DNA from: Lysobacterales bacterium
Lineage (GTDB): Bacteria > Pseudomonadota > Gammaproteobacteria > Xanthomonadales > SZUA-36
Direction: 5' to 3'
Assembly: GCA_026193295.1 (NCBI GenBank)
Contig: JAPHSB010000191.1
Span: forward strand, 1-9,293
Length of the DNA stretch: 9,293 nt
Shown here: positions 1-5,857 of the stretch, piece after piece
Layout of the letters: the number at the start of each line of letters is the position of its first letter
Numbering within the stretch: the stretch's first letter is position 1
The notes under the pieces: model-generated
What the model saw: only the letters and a program-made list of their open reading frames with translations
Databases searched by the model: none
What the model was told of the DNA's origin: nothing
Translations under genes and position numbers: made by a program

Positions 1-461
1 CGGTTCAGCCCGCGCGGACTGCGTATCAGCAAAGCCATGCCGGCGGCCCGAACGTTGACGGCCGCTGCGGCAGGCGCCGGCGAATCGCTGCTCTGGGCCT
101 CGACATCGAACAGCAGGTACAGGCGGCCGGCATGGCTAGCCGCCAGCAAGCGGACCACCTCTTTTGCCGCTGAGAAGCCAAAAAGCTGGGCCTGGTCCGC
201 GCCGGGCCAGTCATCCGCATAGCCGTCCAGGCTCGGCTGCCGCGCCATTGCGCGCAACAGGACGTAGCGGTCCGGGGCGAACAGCAGGCGGGTCTGGAAT
301 TCGAGCGGCATGGAGCCGGCGACAATCCGGGCGGAATCCAGCAGCGCGGTCTCCTGGGTTTCGCGCAGGTAGCGCTCCAGCTCCTGCAGCAGCTTCCAGC
401 CGGACCACGGCAGCAGCAGGGTCAATAGCGAAAGCGCCGCGACCTTGGTTTTGAGTTTCAT
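1..461 (-). CDS. pdsS: Sortase-system sensor histidine kinase PdsS, N-terminal part (partial)
   Basis: The frame opens with ATG at 461-459 and stays open for 153 codons to the left edge, so only the N-terminal sensor part is visible. The product starts MKLKTKVAALSLLTLLLPW, a short basic stretch then a hydrophobic membrane anchor (about residues 5-18), followed by a probably periplasmic segment (KLLQELERYLRETQE, then VAGSMPLEFQTRLLF). Near residue 80 is SLDGYADDWPGADQ, followed by GRLYLLFDVEA; this 'DGxxDDW ... YLLFDV' pattern resembles CBM9/DOMON-like ligand-binding modules. No kinase domain is inside the window, so the kinase call rests on context: it lies 25 bases downstream of an OmpR-type regulator in the conserved arrangement of the proteobacterial dedicated sortase system (kinase, regulator, target, sortase). 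It is likely cotranscribed with pdsR. The ribosome-binding site is weak. The alternative is an unrelated membrane sensor protein, which I think unlikely. Confidence 0.78.
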   Translation of the reverse strand, partial: MKLKTKVAALSLLTLLLPWSGWKLLQELERYLRETQETALLDSARIVAGSMPLEFQTRLLFAPDRYVLLRAMARQPSLDGYADDWPGADQAQLFGFSAAKEVVRLLAASHAGRLYLLFDVEAQSSDSPAPAAAAVNVRAAGMALLIRSPRGLN

Positions 462-486
462 GCCCGTCGTCCGGCCAGGGGCTGAC

Positions 487-1224
487 TCACCCGGTTTGAG
501 CCGATGCTTCGCCGGCGGATTCCTCGCCCGCCTCAGGGGGTTTCCAGCGGTAGCCCGCCCCGTACACGGTGTCCAGCCGATCGAACGCCGGATCGGCGCC
601 GACGAACTTGCGGCGGATGCGCTTGATATGGCTGGTGATGGTCTGGTCGTCGACCAGGACATTGGCGTCGTCCATCAATTGCTGGCGCGTGCGCACATGA
701 CCGGGATGTCGGATCAGGGAATGCAGGATCCAGAACTCGGTCACGGTCAGCGGCACGGCTGTGCCTCGCCAGCTGACCTCCATGCGGTCCACCGAGAACT
801 TCAGCGGCCCGCGTTCCAGAAGTTGTTCGTCCCGCGCGCCACCCGACAGCGCTTCGACGCGACGGAACAGCGCCACCACGCGCGCCACCAGGTGCTGCAG
901 GCTGATGTCCTTGGTCAGGTAGTCGTCGGCGCCCAACCGCAGGCCCGATATCACGTCGAGGTCCGAGTCGCGCGCCGTCAGGAAGATGATCGGCAGGCTG
1001 CGGGACAGGCTGCGCAGTTCACGGCACAGATCGAAGCCACCCTCTACCTCGTCACCCAGGCCGACGTCGATGATCACGAGATCCGGCAGGCGGCGCTTCA
1101 GTGCCGCCAGGGCCGAGTTGCGGTCGGCATAGCCGGAGACCTGGTAGCCATAGCGCCGCAGGGCGTCCTCGTAGTTGTGCCGGATCGTGGCTTCGTCTTC
1201 CACGATGGCGATGTGTCGCGCCAT
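487..1224 (-). CDS. pdsR: Sortase-system response regulator PdsR (OmpR/PhoB type)
   Basis: This 245-residue two-component regulator has a receiver domain (about 1-120) and a winged-helix DNA-binding domain (about 135-232). The receiver has the acidic pair E9/D10, the phosphoacceptor D53 (in LVIIDVGLGD), T83 (FLTARD) and K105 (DDYLTKD). The output domain shows LTVTEFWILHSLIRHPGHVRT, TITSHIKRIRRKF (recognition helix) and a C-terminal DTVYGAGYRW wing, all typical of OmpR/PhoB. The frame is open up to 1341, but the start at 1224 is preferred: it gives the standard N terminus MARHIAIVEDEAT and has GGGAGG about five bases upstream. It precedes the kinase gene by 25 bases, forming an operon, and is transcribed away from the sortase target and sortase. 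Expected role: on phosphorylation by PdsS, control of the divergent sortase-substrate pair and possibly of its own operon. The identity as a response regulator is certain; the assignment to the dedicated sortase family rests mainly on context. Confidence 0.93.
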   Translation of the reverse strand: MARHIAIVEDEATIRHNYEDALRRYGYQVSGYADRNSALAALKRRLPDLVIIDVGLGDEVEGGFDLCRELRSLSRSLPIIFLTARDSDLDVISGLRLGADDYLTKDISLQHLVARVVALFRRVEALSGGARDEQLLERGPLKFSVDRMEVSWRGTAVPLTVTEFWILHSLIRHPGHVRTRQQLMDDANVLVDDQTITSHIKRIRRKFVGADPAFDRLDTVYGAGYRWKPPEAGEESAGEASAQTG

Positions 1225-1236
1225 GGTTCCTCCCGT

Positions 1237-1264
1237 CCGTTGTGGGTTCGCGTGACCGTTGTGG
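1237..1264. repeat. Direct repeat CCGTTGTGG x2, possible regulator site
   Basis: The nine-base sequence CCGTTGTGG occurs at 1237-1245 and again at 1256-1264, 19 bases apart (slightly under two helical turns). It lies in the pdsR leader, between the candidate promoter and the start codon. OmpR-family regulators commonly bind tandem direct repeats, so an autoregulatory PdsR site is possible. The repeat is short and could be chance. Confidence 0.3.
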
Positions 1265-1281
1265 TTGCACCCGTCGGGACC

Positions 1282-1310
1282 ATCATACGGCGCGGCCGCG
1301 CCCAGGTGAA
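1282..1310 (-). promoter_or_regulatory. Candidate sigma-70 promoter for pdsR-pdsS
   Basis: Read on the minus strand, TTCACC (plus 1305-1310) and TATGAT (plus 1282-1287) are separated by exactly 17 bases, a good match to the -35/-10 pattern (4/6 and 5/6). Transcription would start near 1275, giving a leader of about 50 bases before the pdsR start at 1224. The spacer contains a perfect 14-base palindrome GGCGCGGCCGCGCC (1289-1302), which could be an operator or chance in GC-rich DNA. I saw no convincing promoter for the plus-strand target gene in the rest of the 1225-1464 region. Confidence 0.45.
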
Positions 1311-1464
1311 TTGCCGGGCGCTCCGCCGACCACGCTTCCACAAGCTTGCCCTAATTCGGCCATGCCGCCGTCAGGGATGGCCCCGCCAACGACATGCCGG
1401 GGCGGTTCAATGGACCACGGTAAGACCGACGACCCTCTTGCAACACATGTAACCGGAGCCCGAT

Positions 1465-3612
1465 ATGGCCAAGCACCCCTCCATCCGCGACCAACTCGAA
1501 CGCGACGCCTGGCGGAACCATGCACTTTTCGCGCAGCGGCGAGCGCGCATCGCGGCGCGGCACGGAAGCAGCTCTCTGCGCTGGCAGGACCGCGCTCTGT
1601 TGATCCTGGCCATCGTGCTGGTCCTGCTGCTGATCGTGCGGGTGGAAACCGCCCGGGCCGAGCCCGGCACAGCCCCCTTCTGGGGCATCGAGGCGGCCGA
1701 ACCGGGTGGGTCCCGCAGCGTGGCGCTGAACACCGACTTCGTGGTGCAGGTGACCGGCCTCGCGGCCCGCGTCCAGGTCACGCAGCGGTTTCGCAACGAC
1801 GGGGCCGCCTGGAAAGAGGCCGTGTACCGATTTCCCTTGCCACAGGGCGCGGCGGTCGACCGCTTGCGCATCGAGACCGGCGGGCGGGTCATCGAGGGGG
1901 AGATCCGGGAACGGGAAGAGGCGCGCCGAGCCTACCAGCAGGCCCGCAGTGCCGGGCAGCTGGCCTCACTGGTCGAGCAGCAGCGGCCAAACCAGTTCGA
2001 AACCCGCCTGGCCAACATTGGCCCCGGCGAAGAGGTCCAGGTGCAAATCGGCTTCCTGGCGACGGTGGACTATCGTGACGGCAGCTTCAGCCTGCAACTG
2101 CCGCTGACCTTCACGCCGCGCTGGGAGTCGGCCGATGCCGGCGCCGATAACTCAAGAGCGGGCACGGCGTGGCCCGACGAAGCCCCCCACCCCATCCTGA
2201 GCCCGGGCGGTGACATCGACGATCATTACCTGACCGTCGAAGTCATGCTGCACAGCGTAACCGAACTGGTCAGTATCGAGAGTCGCTTTCACGACATCGA
2301 CATCCAGCCGGAGCCGGGCGGTTACCGCATCCTGCTGACCGACCCCGATGCGCGCAGCGACCGGGTCTTCGACCTGGGCTGGACGCCGGAATTCGGCACC
2401 GCCCCGGCCGCTTCGCTAACGACATGGGATGGCGGCGACGCCGTTTATGCCCTGTTGATGCTGGCCCCACCGCTGGCCGAGGCCATCGCGCCCCAGCCGC
2501 GGGAAGTCGTTTTCGTGATCGACACGTCAGGCTCCATGGAGGGCACCTCGATCCGCCAGGCCAAATCTGCGCTGCGGCAGGGCCTCGATCACCTCGACCC
2601 GCAGGACCGTTTCAACCTGGTGCGCTTCGACTCGGATGCCGAGCTGCTGTTTCCCGCGGCGGTGCAGCCCAGTCCCTACTACCTGGCCCAGGCCACGGAC
2701 TTCATAAACGACCTGCACGCCAGCGGCGGCACCGACATGGCCCCGGCCCTGGACCTGGCCATGGGCCTGGCGCGGCACGCCGGCCTGCTGCGCCAGATCG
2801 TGTTCATCACCGACGGCAGTGTCGGCAACGAGCAGGAACTGCTGCTCGGCATTGGCGAAAAGCTGGACGACAGCCGGCTCTTCACGGTCGCCATCGGCAG
2901 TGCACCGAACGCGTGGTTCATGCGCAAGGCGGCCGAAGTCGGACGCGGCAGCTACCATCACATCGGCAAGCAGGATGAGGTCGAAGAACGCATGACGGCG
3001 CTGTGGGCGCGCATCGAAAACCCCGCAGTGCAAAACCTCCAGGTCGACTGGGGCATGGAGGCCGAGTACTACCCGGAGATCATTCCCGACCTGTACGCCG
3101 GCGATCCGTTGTGGCTTTACGCGCGGCTGCCGTTCGAGCCGCAAGAAGTGACGCTGACCGGCGAGCTCGACAGCCGCTACTGGCAGGCGGTGAGCCGGGT
3201 CAGCCCGCTTGCCGGCGGCGAGGGCCTGGCAACGTTGTGGGCGCGCCGCAGGGTCGAAGCACTCGAGGACAGCCGGATATTCGGGGTCGACGCCGCGGAG
3301 GTCCGCCGCCAGGTCCTGGACCTGGCCCTGGAGTTCGGCCTGCTGACGCCCTACACCAGTCTGGTCGCCGTCGACCGCACGCCAACGCGGCCGCCCGCCG
3401 AAGATCTAGATAGCGAGGGGGTCCCCAGCCTGCTGCCCGCCGGCAGCGCGCTGTCCGCCGGCTTCTCGGCCACGGCCACCGGCTGGCCGCTGCAGCTGAC
3501 CCTGGCCCTGCTATCACTGTTCGTTGCCACCGGCATGTTGCTGTATCTGCCTCCCTCCCGGGCGCAGCTTGCCGGCGGCGCTCGCCGGCCAGGGGCGGCT
3601 TTCTCCCCGTGA
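1465..3612 (+). CDS. Marine proteobacterial sortase target protein (VIT + VWA, C-terminal sorting tail)
   Basis: This 715-residue exported protein is the probable substrate of the adjacent sortase. Layout: a 43-residue hydrophilic N-terminal stretch, a hydrophobic segment (about 44-58, ALLILAIVLVLLLIV) with possible cleavage after ARA65; a VIT domain (about 80-220, with the typical VTQRFRND, YRFPLPQGAAVD and GGRVIEGEIREREEARRAY); a von Willebrand A domain (about 345-515) with an intact metal-ion site, D353-T-S-G-S357, T423 (SGGTDM) and D450 (FITDGS); then a C-terminal region with VPSLLPAGSAL, FSATATGW (667-674), a membrane helix (about 676-697) and an Arg-bearing tail. VIT + VWA + C-terminal anchor next to a sortase is the defining architecture of this family. 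The sorting motif departs from LPXTG: the position before the helix reads F-S-A-T-A-T-G. The start is supported by GGAG at 1455-1458. The stop overlaps the sortase start by 4 bases, so the two are translationally coupled. VWA/VIT domains usually mediate adhesion or protein-protein contact; the actual partner is unknown. Confidence 0.93.
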   Translation: MAKHPSIRDQLERDAWRNHALFAQRRARIAARHGSSSLRWQDRALLILAIVLVLLLIVRVETARAEPGTAPFWGIEAAEPGGSRSVALNTDFVVQVTGLAARVQVTQRFRNDGAAWKEAVYRFPLPQGAAVDRLRIETGGRVIEGEIREREEARRAYQQARSAGQLASLVEQQRPNQFETRLANIGPGEEVQVQIGFLATVDYRDGSFSLQLPLTFTPRWESADAGADNSRAGTAWPDEAPHPILSPGGDIDDHYLTVEVMLHSVTELVSIESRFHDIDIQPEPGGYRILLTDPDARSDRVFDLGWTPEFGTAPAASLTTWDGGDAVYALLMLAPPLAEAIAPQPREVVFVIDTSGSMEGTSIRQAKSALRQGLDHLDPQDRFNLVRFDSDAELLFPAAVQPSPYYLAQATDFINDLHASGGTDMAPALDLAMGLARHAGLLRQIVFITDGSVGNEQELLLGIGEKLDDSRLFTVAIGSAPNAWFMRKAAEVGRGSYHHIGKQDEVEERMTALWARIENPAVQNLQVDWGMEAEYYPEIIPDLYAGDPLWLYARLPFEPQEVTLTGELDSRYWQAVSRVSPLAGGEGLATLWARRRVEALEDSRIFGVDAAEVRRQVLDLALEFGLLTPYTSLVAVDRTPTRPPAEDLDSEGVPSLLPAGSALSAGFSATATGWPLQLTLALLSLFVATGMLLYLPPSRAQLAGGARRPGAAFSP

Positions 3613-4202
3613 GGAATGCGCGTCACTGGCTTTCCGCGGCGGTGCCTGTCACCGCCGCTTTTCTTTCCCTTTACTTCGCGGTCAGCGCGGCCTGGATTCC
3701 ACTCAAGGCCGAGTTGGCCCAATGGCTGATGGAGCGCAGTTGGCGCGAATCGCTGGCTGGCGGCATGCCCCGTCCGCCCTGGCCCTGGGCGGACACCTCG
3801 GTGGCCGCCGAGCTGGGCGTGCCTGCACACGACGTCAGCCTGCTGGTGCTGCGCGGCAACAGCGGCCGCAACCTGGCCTTCGGCCCGGTGCTGGTGGACA
3901 GCACCACGGGGAGCCAGGACATCGTCATCAACGGGCACCGCGACACCCATTTCCGGTTCTTGCGGGAGCTGCAAATCGGCGACCGCCTGAGGCTGAGCGA
4001 CCGGGACGGCGACCGCTGGTACGCAGTGGGCGAGCTGGAGGTGGTGGACAGCCGTCGCTATGAAATGATCGTGGACGGCACGGCCGAGCGGCTTAGCCTG
4101 GTGACCTGCTATCCCTTCGACAGCCCGGTGGCCGGCGGACCGCTGCGCTACGTGGTCACCGCCTACCCGCTGCGGGAGGGCGCCTCGACTAAGCGGCGCT
4201 AG
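3609..4202 (+). CDS. Class GN sortase (Gram-negative dedicated transpeptidase)
   Basis: This 197-residue membrane-anchored cysteine transpeptidase would cut the sorting signal of the preceding protein and join it to an acceptor. It starts at GTG 3609, whose bases overlap the target's TGA (GTGA). The N-terminal hydrophobic helix (about 8-30) would anchor it in the inner membrane with the catalytic domain outside the cytoplasm. The sortase triad is complete: H110 in IVINGHRDTHF, C167 in LSLVTCYPF, and R180 in GGPLRYVVTAYP. The INGH motif fits the Gly-Asn ('GN') class found with VIT-VWA targets in Gram-negative bacteria. The length is normal for a sortase. A weak AGGGG lies about 12 bases upstream, so translation probably depends on coupling. 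Its last 14 bases overlap the convergent rpe gene. The acceptor nucleophile in a Gram-negative envelope is not known to me. Confidence 0.94.
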   Translation: MRNARHWLSAAVPVTAAFLSLYFAVSAAWIPLKAELAQWLMERSWRESLAGGMPRPPWPWADTSVAAELGVPAHDVSLLVLRGNSGRNLAFGPVLVDSTTGSQDIVINGHRDTHFRFLRELQIGDRLRLSDRDGDRWYAVGELEVVDSRRYEMIVDGTAERLSLVTCYPFDSPVAGGPLRYVVTAYPLREGASTKRR

Positions 4203-4854
4203 CCTTCATGCGGCTGATCGTGTCCCGGTAGTCGGCGGAACCGAAAATCGCCGAGCCGGCAACGAAGGTATCGGCGCCGGCGGCCGCGATCTCGCCGATG
4301 TTGTCCACTTTCACACCGCCATCCACCTCGAGCCGGATCTCGCGCCCCGAGGCGTCGATCATCTCGCGCACCTTGCGTAACTTGTCCAGAACGTGGGGAA
4401 TGAACGACTGCCCGCCGAAGCCGGGGTTCACCGACATCAGCAGCACCAGGTCGAGCTGCTCCAGGGTCCAGTGCAGCTGGCCCAGGGGCGTCGACGGATT
4501 CAGCGCCAGGCCCACCTGGCAGCCGTTCTCGCGGATCAGCTGGATGGTGCGGTCGACGTGGCGGCTCGCCTCGGGGTGGAAACTGATCAGGCTGGCCCCG
4601 GCCCGGGCGAACTGCGGCACCAGCTCGTCGACCGGCTCGACCATCAGGTGCACATCGATCGGCGCCTCGATGCCGTGCTTTCTCAGGGCCTTGCAGATCA
4701 TCGGGCCAAAGCTCAGGTTGGGCACGTAGTGGTTGTCCATCACGTCGAAGTGCACCCAGTCGGCGCCCGCCTCCAACACGTCGTTCACGTCCTGGCCGAG
4801 CCGGGCGAAGTCGGCGGAGAGAATGGATGGCGCGATGACGGTGGCCTGCTTCAT
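4189..4854 (-). CDS. rpe: Ribulose-phosphate 3-epimerase
   Basis: This cytoplasmic enzyme interconverts D-ribulose 5-phosphate and D-xylulose 5-phosphate in the pentose phosphate pathway (and the Calvin cycle where present). The 221 residues are the normal length and form a TIM barrel. Visible motifs: APSILSADFARLG at the start with S10; VHFDVMDNHYVPNLSFG with metal/catalytic H35 and D37; DVHLMVEP with H69; MSVNPGFGGQSFIP (phosphate/loop region); LEVDGGVK with the second catalytic aspartate D178; and VAGSAIFG near the C terminus (phosphate binding). The ATG at 4854 has GAGGAG six bases upstream. It lies 63 bases downstream of djlA on the same strand and may be cotranscribed with it or served by the AT-rich element between them. 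Its 3' end overlaps the sortase gene by 14 bases tail to tail. All key residues are intact. Confidence 0.98.
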   Translation of the reverse strand: MKQATVIAPSILSADFARLGQDVNDVLEAGADWVHFDVMDNHYVPNLSFGPMICKALRKHGIEAPIDVHLMVEPVDELVPQFARAGASLISFHPEASRHVDRTIQLIRENGCQVGLALNPSTPLGQLHWTLEQLDLVLLMSVNPGFGGQSFIPHVLDKLRKVREMIDASGREIRLEVDGGVKVDNIGEIAAAGADTFVAGSAIFGSADYRDTISRMKASAA

Positions 4855-4869
4855 GGGAGACTCCTCGTG

Positions 4870-4889
4870 TATATAGAAATTCTAATATA
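4870..4889 (-). promoter_or_regulatory. AT-rich quasi-palindrome upstream of rpe (promoter-like)
   Basis: A 20-base A+T island (TATATAGAAATTCTAATATA on the plus strand) stands out in the GC-rich surroundings. It is nearly self-complementary: TATATAGAA pairs with TTCTAATATA with one bulge. On the minus strand it contains the -10-like words TAGAAT and TATATT, 15-35 bases before the rpe start, but no good -35 hexamer at 17 bases. It may be an rpe promoter core or a regulator site within the djlA-rpe unit. Confidence 0.35.
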
Positions 4890-4917
4890 AAACAAGCCGC
4901 GGCCCGGCGCGACTCCC

Positions 4918-5745
4918 CTACTTGAATCCCCGGGCCTGCTTGATCCGGTCGTATGCGGTGTTGATGTCCCGCACGCGGGTCTTGGCCATTTCCATCATCT
5001 CCTCCGGCAATCCGCGCGAGACCAGTTTGTCCGGGTGGTACTGGCCGACCAGCTTGCGATAGGCCTTCTTGATCTCGGCGTCGCTGGCCTTGCGGGTCAG
5101 CCCCAGCTGGGCGTAATCCTGGTCCAGGCTGGCCATGGGCTGGACCGGCCGCCGGCCCGCCCCGGCGCCGGGCTCGTAACGGCCACCCCCCGCACCCCAC
5201 GCCGGACCCCGCGCCTGCAGCATCGCGTTGAACAGCTGCTCCGGTATCCGCAGGGCGCTGGCCACCCGCAACAGCACGTCGCGCTCGGCCGGGGTCAAGC
5301 TGCCGCTGGAGAAGGCGGCCTCGACCATGATCTGCATGAACATCTGGCGCAGATCCTGGCGCACCATGGAATGCTGCACGAAGGGATGCAGCGTCGCCTG
5401 CAAGTCGAATTCGGGCTGCTTGCCCTGGTTGAACAACCGGATGGCCCTTTGGCGGTCCTCGCCGCTGATGCGCATCTGCTGCATCAGCGACTCGACCATG
5501 CGAATCTCGGTCTCGGTGACCCTGCCATCAGCCTTGGCCAGGTGTCCCAGGCTGCCGAAAAGGGCATCGAAAAACGCCTTCTGCGTCGCGCCCACGCCCA
5601 TGATGCCGGCCAGGAAGCGATCGACCATGTGCCCCAACAGGGCTCCGATCACTGCACCCGTCAGGCCGCCACGGAACAGGCCGATGACTCCGCCGATGAT
5701 CTTGCCCCACCAGTGGCCGGGTATCTTGAAGGATTTGGCTGTCAT
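4918..5745 (-). CDS. djlA: Co-chaperone DjlA (membrane-anchored J-domain protein)
   Basis: This 275-residue inner-membrane DnaJ-like protein recruits and stimulates DnaK at the membrane; in E. coli DjlA is linked to the Rcs envelope-stress/capsule pathway. Length and order match E. coli DjlA: a glycine-rich N-terminal membrane helix (about 14-40, KIIGGVIGLFRGGLTGAVIG, then LLGHMVDR); a TerB-like helical domain (about 53-172, ALFGSLGHLAKADGRVTE and AAFSSGSLTPAERDVL); a Gly/Pro-rich linker (about 179-205); and a C-terminal J domain (about 207-273) with the HPD triad at 237-239 (YHPDKLVSRGLPEEMMEMAK) and the family ending ARGFK. The ATG at 5745 gives the expected N terminus just before the membrane helix, although its ribosome-binding site is weak. 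It is divergent from purC (112-base gap) and upstream of rpe on the same strand. Confidence 0.97.
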   Translation of the reverse strand: MTAKSFKIPGHWWGKIIGGVIGLFRGGLTGAVIGALLGHMVDRFLAGIMGVGATQKAFFDALFGSLGHLAKADGRVTETEIRMVESLMQQMRISGEDRQRAIRLFNQGKQPEFDLQATLHPFVQHSMVRQDLRQMFMQIMVEAAFSSGSLTPAERDVLLRVASALRIPEQLFNAMLQARGPAWGAGGGRYEPGAGAGRRPVQPMASLDQDYAQLGLTRKASDAEIKKAYRKLVGQYHPDKLVSRGLPEEMMEMAKTRVRDINTAYDRIKQARGFK

Positions 5746-5777
5746 GTTCTGGGTTGCGCGGTTCGCCGGGCGGCCTG

Positions 5778-5806
5778 TTATTCAACACGGCCTCGAAGTA
5801 TATAAT
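5778..5806 (+). promoter_or_regulatory. Promoter of purC, overlapping a minus-strand -10 for djlA
   Basis: A perfect TATAAT lies at 5801-5806, with TTATTC at 5778-5783 (17-base spacer) as a weak -35. Transcription would start near 5813, leaving a roughly 45-base leader before the purC ATG. On the minus strand the same box offers TATACT (plus 5797-5802), a 5/6 match to a -10 for djlA but without a good -35. The two divergent units may therefore share overlapping core promoters. No clear PurR-type operator was seen. Confidence 0.55.
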
Positions 5807-5857
5807 TGCCGCTGGCAGTCTCCCACACCCAAAAGACACAAAAAGGCAAATCGTCCC

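Noticed and set aside
656..668. Possible CRISPR or tRNA signals anywhere in the window
   Set aside because: No regularly spaced repeats or cloverleaf-forming sequence were found on either strand; the only repeated DNA is the inverted-repeat element at 6753-7005 and the short direct repeat near 1250.
1225..1341. N-terminal extension of pdsR to the ATG at 1341
   Set aside because: The extra 39 residues are not part of a receiver domain; the internal ATG at 1224 has a strong ribosome-binding site and the standard N terminus.
445..1452. Long plus-strand open frame of 335 codons
   Set aside because: It is antisense to the clear response regulator pdsR, has low-complexity Arg/Ala/His/Gln-rich content and no recognisable domain; it is a shadow frame of GC-rich coding DNA.
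2527..3144. Minus-strand 205-codon frame opposite the VWA domain
   Set aside because: It is a shadow of the well-supported VIT-VWA gene, with no domain of its own.
5228..5857. Upstream extension of the purC frame
   Set aside because: It runs antisense through djlA and the divergent promoter; the family N terminus starts at 5858.
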